A program made the position numbers and the translations under genes. From Alteribacter populi (GTDB lineage: Bacteria > Bacillota > Bacilli > Bacillales > Salisediminibacteriaceae), in assembly GCF_002352765.1 (NCBI RefSeq), contig NZ_KZ293963.1:3622559-3686558 (forward strand): DNA of 64,000 nucleotides, read 5' to 3'. The notes under the pieces are model-generated. The model was not told where the DNA came from. It saw only the letters and a program-made list of their open reading frames with translations, and did no database searches. This document shows, piece by piece, positions 43,117 to 52,673 of the stretch; the first letter of the stretch is position 1, and each line of letters begins with the position of its first letter.

Positions 43117-45045
43117 TCACCTTAGCGATTCGTATTTTTTCCGGTAGTTGGATAATGCGAGAAGGGGCCAAATATAGTTGTAGCTATGATAATAGATATA
43201 AAAATGACCGGGAATCGCGGCACCTGTCGGGTAGTTGGTCGTCCAATCATTTCGGTGAAGGTTCTCGATTAAATAGGTGACGCCGCGCTGGATGGCCTCT
43301 GTCGGTTTGTCAAAAGCAGCCACTAAGGCATCGATGGCCCAGGCGGTTTGAGACAACGTACTGGCACCGAGTGGCACATAGACTTTGCGGATATCGCTGT
43401 AACACGATTCCCCCCAGCCCCCGTCATTATTTTGGATCGAACGTAGCCAGTTCACTCCGCGTTTGATGGAAGCGTGGCTTGAATCGATGCCAATGGCTTT
43501 CATCCCTGTCAGAGCAGCCCACGTACCGTAAATGTAACAAATGCCCCACCGACCGTACCATGAACCGTCTGTTTCCTGATTCTTCACAAGCCACCGAAAC
43601 GCGTCTTCCATTTGCGGGTGGGGCAAAAGAATGTTCGCTTCGTTTCCTAAAAACTCAAGAGCCCTGCCGGTTAAATCGGTTGTAGAAGGGTCAAGGAGGA
43701 TGCGTCCAGCGTTTGGAAAAGGAAGTAGCGTGATCCGTTTTTTCGTTGTATTTTTCTCAAATGCGGCCCATCCTCCGTCCTTGTTTTGCATTGACATTAC
43801 CCAGTCAAGTCCCCTGTTCCAGGCATTTCGATACTGCGGATGTTCAAGGACCGTCTGTTTGACCGCCCGTAACGAAGCGGCCGTATCGTCGACGTCAGGG
43901 AGAAATGTATTAATGTCTGAAAACCCCCAGCCCCCGGGCAAGGTGCTTGGATTATTAAATGCCCAGTCCCCGTAAAGGACATGTTGGCGTGAAAGTAAAT
44001 AATGATTAGCTTTTACGACCATCTCATCTGCTGACGGGACACCGGCTTGTTGGAGGGCGTGGGATAGTTGTGAAGTATCCCAAATCGTGGACGTGGCAAA
44101 TTCAATATGATAAAAGCGAGTCGTTAGGCAAACTTGGTTTTTAATCCCGTTAACTGCCTTCGTGATAAGTGGATGTTTTTTCGAGTAGCCAAGGGCTAGA
44201 AGGGCGAACACCATGAACACGGTGGCGCTAACATAACTAAAGTGTAATCCGTCAGGCTCAATCCGCTCAAGGAGAAGCCGTTCCGCTTTTTTTAATGCGT
44301 CCTTTCGCAGCTGTTTAGGTGCGTCTAGCAACTTTTTAATTTCGTTTTTAATTGTTTGCAAGATTAATCTCGATTCCTCGGTATCAAACTCCGCATTATT
44401 TGGAACACGTGATGAAATGAGACTTGATAGGTCGGGTGTTTGTTTAGTTTTCCGGCTATAGTCGAGGGTGGATGGAATAAGAACAGCCGTGAGGTGCACA
44501 CGAGAGTAGCTGACAATATCGTAAACATTCACCGGTGAAGAACGAGGAAGAAGGAGAAGTTCAATAGGAACTTTAAACAGCTTGGGCCAGCGAATTTGTT
44601 CGTTTAATGCGAGCATGGCTTGTGTAAAGGGGCCAGTGCCAGTCAACCCACCGTGCTTCAAAATAAACGCTTTTGCTCTTTTCATATTGTTCGAATGTTC
44701 TTTTACGTACCCGGAATAAAGTAAAGCAAAATACGCCTCTACGGTAACGGAGAGGTGGCCTTCTTTTTCATCACGGAACAGTTTCCATGCGCCATTTTTT
44801 TCTTGTTTATGAAGGAGTCGTTCCACCAGTTGCTTTATGAGCCATTCTTCTCCCTCGTATTCGAGAGTTCTTAAAAGAATGATCGTATACGCGTCTGTCA
44901 TCGGGCCTGTTTCAAAACAAAACCGCCATGACCCGTCATTTACCTGCATAGCCCGCAGCTCTTGGACTAACGTATCGATCGTTTTCGTTACATCCTTGTT
45001 CAAGCGATCCCCCCCAATTGCTACTTCCATTTGATTCGCGTACAT
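43117..45045 (-). CDS. sqhC: squalene-hopene cyclase
   Basis: 642 residues, the normal length for the bacterial class II triterpene cyclases. The acid motif DxDD is at Asp384-Asp387 (PDVDDTAAS). QW repeats are clear: MQVNDGSWRF, QNKDGGWAAFEKNT, QETDGSWYGRWG and QNNDGGWGESC. It cyclises squalene, or in Bacillus C35 terpenes such as tetraprenyl-beta-curcumene, to polycyclic lipids at the membrane face. Which substrate applies here cannot be settled by eye. Single gene with its own hairpin at the end. Confidence 0.95.
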   Translation of the reverse strand: MYANQMEVAIGGDRLNKDVTKTIDTLVQELRAMQVNDGSWRFCFETGPMTDAYTIILLRTLEYEGEEWLIKQLVERLLHKQEKNGAWKLFRDEKEGHLSVTVEAYFALLYSGYVKEHSNNMKRAKAFILKHGGLTGTGPFTQAMLALNEQIRWPKLFKVPIELLLLPRSSPVNVYDIVSYSRVHLTAVLIPSTLDYSRKTKQTPDLSSLISSRVPNNAEFDTEESRLILQTIKNEIKKLLDAPKQLRKDALKKAERLLLERIEPDGLHFSYVSATVFMVFALLALGYSKKHPLITKAVNGIKNQVCLTTRFYHIEFATSTIWDTSQLSHALQQAGVPSADEMVVKANHYLLSRQHVLYGDWAFNNPSTLPGGWGFSDINTFLPDVDDTAASLRAVKQTVLEHPQYRNAWNRGLDWVMSMQNKDGGWAAFEKNTTKKRITLLPFPNAGRILLDPSTTDLTGRALEFLGNEANILLPHPQMEDAFRWLVKNQETDGSWYGRWGICYIYGTWAALTGMKAIGIDSSHASIKRGVNWLRSIQNNDGGWGESCYSDIRKVYVPLGASTLSQTAWAIDALVAAFDKPTEAIQRGVTYLIENLHRNDWTTNYPTGAAIPGHFYIYYHSYNYIWPLLALSNYRKKYESLR

Positions 45046-45161
45046 ACTTCCTCCGAAAAGAAGTATATGTGTGTGCCTGCTTAATTAGAACGGGTTTTGT
45101 AGTGCTGTGACTTGTCGAACTATCGCAATGTACCATATAAAAAAGTGCTAAAGCATTCGTG

Positions 45162-45199
45162 CCTAGCCACTTGGTAAAGTGACCAGGCACGTTTTTTTA
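45162..45199. terminator. hairpin with T-run upstream of sqhC
   Basis: CGTGCCTAG and CAGGCACG pair around about 20 nt, then TTTTTTT on the plus strand. On the minus strand it lies after the alanine symporter gene. Confidence 0.6.
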
Positions 45200-45223
45200 C
45201 GGCTTATTCATTCATTTACATCT

Positions 45224-46651
45224 TTACTTTTGAGAGTCTGAGTCTGGACTGTCGTCCCAGCTTTCTACATTCTTTAATCCTTTGAAGCTGTTTCGGTAAA
45301 AGGCAGGGTCTTTGCCTTCACGAAGCTGCGCTTGGTAATCTCTTAAGGCGCGTACAGCAACCTTGGTCAAGAGGGCAATCGCGATAAGGTTAACGACTGC
45401 CATCATTCCCATAAATAAGTCTGCCATCTCCCAGATGATCGCTAACTCACTAGTGGCTCCTACCATGACCATGATGAGAAAAGCGACACGGAAGATCGTG
45501 AGGTAAATCTTCTTTTCTGAAATAAATTCGATGTTCGTTTGACCATAATAGTAATTTCCGAGCAATGAGCTAAAGGCAAAAAAGAAAATGGCAACCGTGA
45601 CGAAGATGCTTGCCCAATCACCCAAATGGGCAGTCATTGCATTTTGGGTAAGCTGAATTCCTTCTATTTCTCCAACTGTGTAAACATCCGTTAGCAAAAT
45701 CAAGAATGCAGTGGCGCTACAAATGATGATCGTATCAATTAAGACGCTTAACGATTGGACAAGGCCTTGTTTAACAGGGTGAGAGACATAAACCGTTGCT
45801 GCGGCATTTGGAGCACTTCCCATTCCGGCTTCATTTGAGAAAAGCCCGCGTTGAATACCGTTCATAATAGCAGCCCCAAATCCACCGCCAACGACCTCTT
45901 GAATACCAAATGCATTGCTTAAAATCAATGAAAACACGGCAGGTACTTCGGTAACATTTAATATCATTACTATAAGAGCAATGATAATGTAGCTGGTGGC
46001 AAACACCGGCACAATCACTTCTGCTACCACCGCGATTCGTCTTATACCTCCGAAAATAATAATGCCAATGAGAACGGCGATAATTGCGCCAATGACAGCA
46101 GGATTGATATCGTAGGCGCCAACAAAGGCATCCGCAATCGTATTCGTTTGAACCGCGTTAAAAATGAGACCGAAACAAAGGGTGATGAGTACCGCGAACA
46201 GTAATCCTAGCCAACGAGATCCAAGGCCTTTTTCCATATAGTATGCGGGTCCCCCTCGAAACCCGTTTTTATCTTTCACTTTATAAATTTGAGCCAAGGT
46301 ACTCTCGATAAAGCCGGTTGCTGCTCCGATAAGAGCAATGAGCCACATCCAGAAAATCGCTCCTGGACCTCCAAGAGAGATCGCTACAGCTACACCAGCA
46401 AGGTTACCGGTTCCAACACGTGCGGCTGTACTAATTGAAAATGCTTGAAAAGGTGTCGTTCCTTTTCCCTCTTTAAAAGCCTTCCGATCAGCTTTGAAAA
46501 GCTGGCGCACCATGTCCCCCAATAACCGAAACTGAACAACTCTTGTTACAAAGGTAAAGTAAAAACCTAATACAAGGAGAAGACCAATGAGTATGTACGT
46601 CCAGATCAGGTCATTTCCTAATGCTACGAAATCTCCAAACCAGTTTTCCAT
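45224..46651 (-). CDS. sodium:alanine/glycine symporter (AGCS family)
   Basis: 475 residues, about eleven membrane segments. AGCS marks: TPFQAFSISTAARVGTGNLA near residue 73, GPGAIFWMWLIALIGAATGF next, RGGPAYYMEKGLG, and MNGIQRGLFSNEAGMGSAPN near 270. Imports alanine or glycine with Na+. GGATTG-type RBS is weak. Monocistronic and divergent from the M42 peptidase gene with 248 bp between; I see no glycine riboswitch there. Confidence 0.93.
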   Translation of the reverse strand: MENWFGDFVALGNDLIWTYILIGLLLVLGFYFTFVTRVVQFRLLGDMVRQLFKADRKAFKEGKGTTPFQAFSISTAARVGTGNLAGVAVAISLGGPGAIFWMWLIALIGAATGFIESTLAQIYKVKDKNGFRGGPAYYMEKGLGSRWLGLLFAVLITLCFGLIFNAVQTNTIADAFVGAYDINPAVIGAIIAVLIGIIIFGGIRRIAVVAEVIVPVFATSYIIIALIVMILNVTEVPAVFSLILSNAFGIQEVVGGGFGAAIMNGIQRGLFSNEAGMGSAPNAAATVYVSHPVKQGLVQSLSVLIDTIIICSATAFLILLTDVYTVGEIEGIQLTQNAMTAHLGDWASIFVTVAIFFFAFSSLLGNYYYGQTNIEFISEKKIYLTIFRVAFLIMVMVGATSELAIIWEMADLFMGMMAVVNLIAIALLTKVAVRALRDYQAQLREGKDPAFYRNSFKGLKNVESWDDSPDSDSQK

Positions 46652-46899
46652 CCAATCAATCCTTTCGCAAAATAATGATGTTTTACTAAAGGGTCAATAG
46701 CTGAAATCAAGTGATATACAAGTGGAGTTGTACAAATTATCTGATACTTGTAGGGAAATTTCAAACATTGTTCACATTAGGAAACGATCTCTCCGTATTC
46801 TCGAAGTATTGAAAATGAATGAGAATATTCCGTTTTTATAAAGAATTCTAACTATGGTATGATTCTAGTAAACTTTTTATTGCGAGAGGGGAAGCATCA

Positions 46900-47982
46900 A
46901 TGAAAAAACAGGTGTTTTTAGAGCAGTTACGTGAGGTGGCGTCGATACAAGGAACACCAGGTCAAGAGATGAACGTTGTAAAATCATTAGTCGATTTGTT
47001 TACGCCGGTTGCTGATGAAATTGATGTCGATCATATGGGGAACATTTATGCTTATCTTCATGGAAATAAGCCAGGCCCTAAAATGATGGTTTCGGCACAC
47101 TCAGATGAAATTGGTTGTGTTGTCCGTGATGTTGATGAAAGAGGGTTTATCAAAATAGAGCGAACAGGGGGAATGATTGAGTCATTGCTCGTCGGACGAA
47201 AAGTGAATGTGAACGGTCATTTTGGCGTTGTTGGTGTCAAAGCAGGACACCTTCAAACAGCTGAGGAAAGAAAATCGATTCCATCGATTCACGAGCTTTA
47301 TATTGATGTTGGCGCCTCGTCAAAAGAAGAAGTACATACCATGGGAATCCAAATCGGTGATTCCATATCCTACATAAGTGAGATTGAACAATTTACAAAT
47401 CCAGATTTAGTCTGTGGAAAAGCGATTGATAATCGCTCTTGCTGTGTTCTTCTATTGGAGTTATTTAAAGACCTTTTCAATGAGAAAGATTTTTCGGGAA
47501 CATTAGTTGGGGTGATTGCGGTTCAAGAAGAGGTGGGTCTGCGTGGAGCGAAGGTGGCAACTTATAAAGTAAACCCGGACTTTGCCTTGGTTTTAGATAC
47601 TATCCCTTGTGCTGATACCCCTGATAGCATAAATAGCGGTTATCCGGTTGGTATTGGAAAAGGTCCCGTGTTCCCGGCTTTGGCTGGAGGCTCTGTTCGC
47701 GGGAATATAATGTCCCCGCAGGTTAAAAATATCCTGATTCGCTATGCTAAAGAATTAGATATGCCGTATCAGCTGGCGGTAATGACAGGGGCAACAACAG
47801 ATTTGGCAGCCGTTCACTTAGAACGAGAAGGCGTGTTAGCAGGCGCTGTTACTTTTGCAAGACGTTACTCACACTCACCAGTAGAGGTTGCGGATTTACG
47901 TGATTTCGAGTTAGGATTTGCCTTATTAAAACGAGTCATCACGGATGTAGATAGCTGGGGAGATCTTAGTTTTATCAAATAA
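46900..47982 (+). CDS. M42-family metallo-aminopeptidase
   Basis: 360 residues, glutamyl-aminopeptidase/FrvX group. Metal ligands are seen in VSAHSDEIG (His, then Asp), AIDNRS (bridging Asp), QEEVGLRGA (catalytic Glu-Glu) and LVLDTIPCAD (Asp); the last expected His lies in ARRYSHSPVE. A lid or dimer-domain segment occupies about 75-165. These enzymes form large cytoplasmic complexes that trim peptides from the N-terminus. GAGAGGGG precedes the ATG. Terminator at 48017. Confidence 0.92.
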   Translation: MKKQVFLEQLREVASIQGTPGQEMNVVKSLVDLFTPVADEIDVDHMGNIYAYLHGNKPGPKMMVSAHSDEIGCVVRDVDERGFIKIERTGGMIESLLVGRKVNVNGHFGVVGVKAGHLQTAEERKSIPSIHELYIDVGASSKEEVHTMGIQIGDSISYISEIEQFTNPDLVCGKAIDNRSCCVLLLELFKDLFNEKDFSGTLVGVIAVQEEVGLRGAKVATYKVNPDFALVLDTIPCADTPDSINSGYPVGIGKGPVFPALAGGSVRGNIMSPQVKNILIRYAKELDMPYQLAVMTGATTDLAAVHLEREGVLAGAVTFARRYSHSPVEVADLRDFELGFALLKRVITDVDSWGDLSFIK

Positions 47983-48016
47983 AGGTCCATGAAATAGGAT
48001 TTTTTCCAAACAAAAA

Positions 48017-48048
48017 GATGAGCGAGTAGTAAAGGTATCTCGCTCATC
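48017..48048. terminator. bidirectional terminator between M42 gene and guaC
   Basis: GATGAGCGAG (48017-48026) pairs perfectly with CTCGCTCATC (48039-48048). Confidence 0.75.
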
Positions 48049-48082
48049 TAGCTTTATTCGAAAAATAACCAAAATTTGTTTA

Positions 48083-49066
48083 TTAATATACCTTATCACC
48101 GTTAAAGATTGAATTTTTCACAACGACATAATCAACATTACGGATCGAATCGAGCTTGTTTCCGCCCGCATAAGAAATAGCGGATTGAAGGTCTTGCTGC
48201 ATTTCTGTCAACGTGTCCATTAAAGACCCTTTGTGCTCGACATACATTTTCTTGCCTTCTACATTTTTCTTCTCGCCTTTTTGAAATTCCGAAGCAGAAC
48301 CGAAGTATTCTTTATACAGCTTTCCGTCTTTCTCCGTTGTTTCTCCTGGAGATTCTTCATGTCCGGCAAATAATGAACCAATCATGACCATCGTTGCACC
48401 GAATCGAATAGACTTTGCGACATCACCATGTGTACGAATGCCTCCGTCAGCAATAATCGGTTTACTTGCGGCCTTTGCACACCAACGCAGTGCAGCTAAT
48501 TGCCAACCCCCAGTACCAAATCCGGTTTTTATTTTCGTAATACATACCTTTCCTGGTCCGATGCCTACTTTTGTCGCATCTGCACCTGCATGTTCTAATT
48601 CTCTTACGGCTTCTGGAGTTCCGACATTTCCTGCAATAACAAAACTTTGAGGCAAGTGTTTCTTAATATGCCGAACCATCTCGATCACCGCATTAGAATG
48701 ACCATGTGCAATATCAATCGTAATAAATTCCGGTGTAAGACCGTCATTTGCTAATTGCTCAATGAAGCCATACTCCTCCTCTTTTACGCCCACACTAATT
48801 GAAGCGATTAACCCACGAGAGTGCATATCTTGGATAAAAGAGACTCGCTTCTCTGGTTCAAAACGATGCATCACATAGAAGTAACCGTTTTCTGCTAAGA
48901 AAGTGGCAATTTTTTCGTCTATAATCGTCTGCATATTTGCAGGCACCACCGGTAGTTTAAAGGTATGTCCGCCTAAGGTTACCGTTGTATCACATTCAGA
49001 TCGGCTATTTACTACACATTTTGCTGGAATCAGTTGAATATCTTCGTAATCAAATACATTTTCCAT
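48083..49066 (-). CDS. guaC: GMP reductase
   Basis: About 327 residues from the ATG at 49066, which follows AGGGGTG by six bases (GTG at 49075 is the alternative). IMPDH/GMPR barrel: the active-site Cys loop GIGPGKVCITKIKTG (near residue 175), FDYEDIQLIPAKC at the start and the phosphate loop IADGGIRTHGDVAKSIRFGA. There is no CBS domain, which separates it from IMP dehydrogenase. Converts GMP to IMP with NADPH. The promoter and PurBox-like repeats upstream suggest purine control. Confidence 0.95.
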   Translation of the reverse strand: MENVFDYEDIQLIPAKCVVNSRSECDTTVTLGGHTFKLPVVPANMQTIIDEKIATFLAENGYFYVMHRFEPEKRVSFIQDMHSRGLIASISVGVKEEEYGFIEQLANDGLTPEFITIDIAHGHSNAVIEMVRHIKKHLPQSFVIAGNVGTPEAVRELEHAGADATKVGIGPGKVCITKIKTGFGTGGWQLAALRWCAKAASKPIIADGGIRTHGDVAKSIRFGATMVMIGSLFAGHEESPGETTEKDGKLYKEYFGSASEFQKGEKKNVEGKKMYVEHKGSLMDTLTEMQQDLQSAISYAGGNKLDSIRNVDYVVVKNSIFNGDKVY

Positions 49067-49079
49067 GATTAACACCCCT

Positions 49080-49158
49080 AAAAACGAATATTAAATTCTA
49101 CTGTGTGTATAAATGTTCGTACATTAGGTAATTTACATCATTTTTTTCATTATGTCAA
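49080..49158 (-). promoter_or_regulatory. guaC promoter with PurBox-like repeats
   Basis: On the minus strand TTGACA (49158-49153), a 17-bp spacer and TAAATT (49135-49130) form a promoter. Two PurBox-like words in opposite orientation, AAAAACGAATATT (49080-49092, plus) and ATGTACGAACATT (49124-49112, minus), each match 11 of 13 positions of AWWWCCGAACWWT. guaC belongs to the PurR regulon in B. subtilis. Confidence 0.4.
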
Positions 49159-49408
49159 AGTTTTGTGTTTTATATGTATTAAATATTCGTTTGTGATTTG
49201 AAGCCCCTCTGGGTGCGGAGCTGAAGTGCAGAATGATTTTCAGTTTAGCAGTATGTTCGGTGCTTATTGCAGAATCGCTTCATCTTTTAATCTATCTACT
49301 ACTTTAGTAACAAAAACTAGGTGTTTAGTATTTACATGTACGAGCCCATGTATTATGATAAGAATTAATTGTTAGAAAATTATGACAAAACAACAAGGGG
49401 GAAAGGAT
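49159..49408. other. intergenic region upstream of the ABC importer
   Basis: A third, weaker PurBox-like word (AATATTCGTTTGT, 49182-49194) and otherwise AT-rich sequence. No T-box or other riboswitch pattern was found ahead of the TrpX-like gene. Confidence 0.45.
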
Positions 49409-50464
49409 ATGAAAAGAAAGTGGAACATGCGGATTGGAGTCGCAATGATGAGCTTTGCCTTGTTAGCGGCATGTGGTTCTGAAGACGATGTTGATGGTAA
49501 CGAAAATGCTAATGAAGACGAAAGTGACAATTCAGAAGAAGTGAATGCCAATACTGAAGATGATGGTGAGTTACTCCATATCGGCGCCACGCAAATCGTT
49601 GAACACCCGTCATTAGATGCAGCTTTTGAAGGATTTAAAGAAGGTTTAGCGGATAATGGTTTTGTAGAAGGAGAGCAAGTCACCTATGACTTTCAAAATG
49701 CTCAAGGTGACCAAAACAATACATCGACAATCGCAAACAACTTTGTCTCCGATGATGTTGACTTAATTTTTGCAAACTCCACACCTAGTGCACAAGGTGC
49801 ATTGCAAGCAACCGATGATATTCCGATCATATTCACGTCGGTGACGGATGCTGTAGGGGCCGGATTAATTGAGTCATTTGATCAACCAGGCGATAACATT
49901 ACTGGCGTCGTTGATCTCCATCCGGAATCGGTCGAAGAAACAGTCGCATTTATCGACGAATACTTCAGTGATTCAACAGTTGGGTTGATCTATAACTCAG
50001 GGGAACAAAATTCCGTTGCCCAGATTGAGGCTGTTGAAGCAGCGGTAGAAGGGACTACTCTTGAAGCCACTACCCGTAGTGTCTCCACGTCAGCAGAAGT
50101 TCAACAAGCGGCAGAGTCTCTTATCGATACAGCTGATGTGTTTTTCATTATTACCGATAATACCGTTGTATCTGCGCTTGAAGTCGTTGTATCTGCTGCG
50201 AATGACTATGGTATCCCGCTTATTGTAGGTGAACCAGATTCCCTTGAAAGAGGTGGTTTTGCTACATTCGGCATTGATTATCACTCGATTGGCTACCGTA
50301 CTGGTGAAATGGCTGCTGAAGTTCTTAGTGGTGATAAAACAACCGCAGATATTCCTGCTGAATATCCAGAAAATATGCAGTTAATTATCAATAAAGGTGC
50401 AGCAGATGCCCAATCTGTTGAATGGCATGATGATTGGGACGAACTTGCCGAACTGTTTGAATAA
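49409..50464 (+). CDS. ABC transporter substrate-binding lipoprotein (COG2984, TrpX-like)
   Basis: About 351 residues from the ATG at 49409 (GGGGGAAAGGA). Lipobox LLAACGSE, then a highly acidic spacer of about 40 residues before the binding domain. The domain begins LLHIGATQIVEHPSLDAAFE and holds FANSTPSAQGALQATDDIPI and SVTDAVGAGLI, the normal COG2984 pattern. This group includes predicted tryptophan/tyrosine binding proteins (TrpX). The permease and ATPase genes follow after a 417-bp gap that contains a hairpin and an inserted element. Confidence 0.9.
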   Translation: MKRKWNMRIGVAMMSFALLAACGSEDDVDGNENANEDESDNSEEVNANTEDDGELLHIGATQIVEHPSLDAAFEGFKEGLADNGFVEGEQVTYDFQNAQGDQNNTSTIANNFVSDDVDLIFANSTPSAQGALQATDDIPIIFTSVTDAVGAGLIESFDQPGDNITGVVDLHPESVEETVAFIDEYFSDSTVGLIYNSGEQNSVAQIEAVEAAVEGTTLEATTRSVSTSAEVQQAAESLIDTADVFFIITDNTVVSALEVVVSAANDYGIPLIVGEPDSLERGGFATFGIDYHSIGYRTGEMAAEVLSGDKTTADIPAEYPENMQLIINKGAADAQSVEWHDDWDELAELFE

Positions 50465-50881
50465 GAAAACCTAACGCTCAAAAAATAGCAACAATCTCTT
50501 AGAAAACACCCGTTATAAAAGTGCTTTTAATATCTATTCATCTTACTTCTTAGAGTTTGAGCACGTGCAAGATGCAGATGCTTTTGCACGTGCTTCCCTT
50601 ATTTAAAAAATTATAGAGGGTGTTCAAAAAATCCAGGAAAAATAGCTGTCGAACTTCTGCGTTGGTCCACAAAGGGAGTATAGCTTTCTATCTCTTTAAA
50701 GCTCCGAAGCGCCTCGGCCCTTGACAATGATGGGAGTGGCGATTCCTTGAACTTTTCGACTCTTTTTCCTCCTTTTTATACGGTGACTAGTGTCTTTAGA
50801 CCTAGTTATCATACCTTGTGGTGTCTGATAAGACATGGAAGTTTTGAACACACACTTATAGTGAGAAAGGCATGGTATGGT
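50465..50881. other. gap inside the ABC importer locus
   Basis: A hairpin of GCACGTGCAA (50561-50570) and TTGCACGTGC (50584-50593) lies 97 nt after the stop and may end or attenuate the first transcript. It is followed by the inverted-repeat element at 50620-50851. Confidence 0.6.
50620..50851. mobile_element. 232-bp element with terminal inverted repeats (MITE-like)
   Basis: GTGTTCAAAA (50620-50629) and TTTTGAACAC (50842-50851) are perfect 10-bp inverted termini. The inside has no gene (an N-terminal extension of the permease frame passes through part of it). It separates the binding-protein gene from the permease gene. Size, termini and position fit a non-autonomous transposable element; no target-site duplication is obvious. 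Confidence 0.55.
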
Positions 50882-51892
50882 ATGTTTATTTCGACATTTG
50901 GAGCAGTTGAATCAGGTATTATCTATGCGTTAATGGCGCTCGGTGTTTACCTCTCCTTTCGGGTGCTAGACTTCCCTGACTTAACAGTTGACGGAAGTTT
51001 TGTCACAGGGGCAGCAGTCGCAGCCGTAATGATCGTTTCCGGACAGCCCCCGATTCTAGCAACGATGGTAGCGATTGTCGCGGGATTTGCCGCAGGTTGT
51101 GTTACTGGGGTATTACATACTAAAGGTAAAGTGAACCCTTTACTATCAGGGATTTTAATGATGATAGCCTTGTACTCGATTAATCTCCGGATCATGGGAC
51201 AATCAAATGTCCCCTTATTAAATGAGACCACCCTATTCACCCAAATTCGTTCTTCGTGGGAATCCATAGGTATAGATAGTTTCTTAAACGGGATACTCGC
51301 ATTTATGGGAATGGAGCTATTTCCACGGACGTGGGGGATCCTCCTCTTTGGAATAATCCTCGTCTTGGTCGTGAAAGCACTGACTGATTATTTTTTGAAA
51401 ACAGAATTGGGACTGGCACTCAGAGCAACGGGTGATAACAAAAAAATGATCCGGAGTTTTTCAGCAAATACAGACGCGCTCTACATCTTCGGTCTAGGGT
51501 TGTCTAACGCACTTGTTGCATTTTCTGGTGCGCTCATCGCCCAACTGGGTGGTTTTGCCGATGTGGGTATGGGGATTGGAATGATTATCATTGGGCTTGC
51601 CTCCGTCATTATCGGGGAAGCACTTTTTGGTACAAAAACAATCGCAAGGATTACGCTCGCCGTTATTGGAGGAGCGATTGTTTATCGAATCGTTGTTACG
51701 TTAGCCCTTCGCGTCGACTTTTTAGACACTGGGGATATGAAATTAATTACGGCCATCATCGTCATAGCTGCACTCGTTACCCCGAAAATCATTGATGCAC
51801 GAAAAGAAAAGCGCAGACGTCTAAAAAAACGAGCAGCATTGTCAAAATTACAAGCGGGTAGTAATGGAGGCGATAGCAATGTTACAACTTAA
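50882..51892 (+). CDS. ABC transporter permease (COG4120, TrpY-like)
   Basis: About 336 residues from the ATG at 50882; the frame is open further upstream but that part lies in the inserted element and looks non-native. Eight or nine membrane segments with the BPD_transp_2 pattern: YALMALGVYLSFRVLDFPDL near the start, LRATGDNKKMIRSFSANTDA (contact with the ATPase), and GFADVGMGIGMIIIGLASVI. AAAGG site is 12 bases away, so translation may be modest. Basic C-terminus. Overlaps the ATPase gene by 14 nt. Confidence 0.88.
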   Translation: MFISTFGAVESGIIYALMALGVYLSFRVLDFPDLTVDGSFVTGAAVAAVMIVSGQPPILATMVAIVAGFAAGCVTGVLHTKGKVNPLLSGILMMIALYSINLRIMGQSNVPLLNETTLFTQIRSSWESIGIDSFLNGILAFMGMELFPRTWGILLFGIILVLVVKALTDYFLKTELGLALRATGDNKKMIRSFSANTDALYIFGLGLSNALVAFSGALIAQLGGFADVGMGIGMIIIGLASVIIGEALFGTKTIARITLAVIGGAIVYRIVVTLALRVDFLDTGDMKLITAIIVIAALVTPKIIDARKEKRRRLKKRAALSKLQAGSNGGDSNVTT

Positions 51893-52673
51893 TCACATAA
51901 ACCTTACGTTTAATGAAGGGACCCTCGATGAAAAAAATGCACTAAAAAACATTAATCTTTCATTAACATCCGGTGAGTTCTTAACGATCATCGGTAGTAA
52001 TGGTGCTGGTAAATCAACGATGATGAATGTCGTATCAGGTAGTTTACTCCCTGATGTTGGGGATGTCATCATTGACAAAAAGACTGTGACCCACCTCCCT
52101 GAATATAAAAGGTCTAAAATGATCGGTCGTGTGTTTCAGGACCCAATGGCTGGTACGGCCCCATCGATGACGATCGAAGAGAATCTAGCGATGGCTTATG
52201 CCCGAAATAAACAACGGACGTTTAAAGCGGGTGTGACGAAAAAGCGTAAAACGTTGTTTCGTGAGTATTTAGAGACGTTAAACCTTGGACTTGAGGACCG
52301 TCTTTCGGCCAAAGTCGGGCTATTATCTGGTGGAGAGCGTCAAGCACTCTCTTTATTAATGGCGACATTTACAGAGCCGAAGTTACTGTTACTCGATGAG
52401 CATACAGCAGCCCTTGATCCTGCAAGAGCAGAGTTGATCACAAATCTAACCTCTGAGATCGTAAAAAAATTCAACCTTACTACACTCATGGTCACCCATA
52501 ACATGCAGCAAGCACTTGATCTTGGAAACCGCTTGATCATGATGGATAAAGGTCAAGTCATATTAGACGTTGCAGGAGAAGACAAGCAAAGTTTAACGAT
52601 TGAAAAACTATTAGAAGAATTCCAACAGATCCGCGGTGAAAAAATGGCAAATGACAAAGCCGTTTTAGGTTAG
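51879..52673 (+). CDS. ABC transporter ATP-binding protein (COG1101, TrpZ-like)
   Basis: About 264 residues from the ATG at 51879 (GGAGG eight bases upstream). Walker A GSNGAGKST, Q-loop VFQDPMAG, signature LLSGGERQAL, Walker B LLLLDEHTAALDP, H-loop VTHN. Forms the motor of the importer with the two preceding genes. Substrate probably an aromatic amino acid or similar small molecule, by family only. Confidence 0.93.
   Translation: MLQLNHINLTFNEGTLDEKNALKNINLSLTSGEFLTIIGSNGAGKSTMMNVVSGSLLPDVGDVIIDKKTVTHLPEYKRSKMIGRVFQDPMAGTAPSMTIEENLAMAYARNKQRTFKAGVTKKRKTLFREYLETLNLGLEDRLSAKVGLLSGGERQALSLLMATFTEPKLLLLDEHTAALDPARAELITNLTSEIVKKFNLTTLMVTHNMQQALDLGNRLIMMDKGQVILDVAGEDKQSLTIEKLLEEFQQIRGEKMANDKAVLG

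Noticed and set aside
46652..46899. glycine riboswitch before the alanine/glycine symporter
   Set aside because: No tandem glycine aptamer pattern could be found in the 248-bp gap.
50747..50881. N-terminal extension of the ABC permease
   Set aside because: It lies partly in the inverted-repeat element, lacks an RBS, and the family starts at the membrane segment after 50882.
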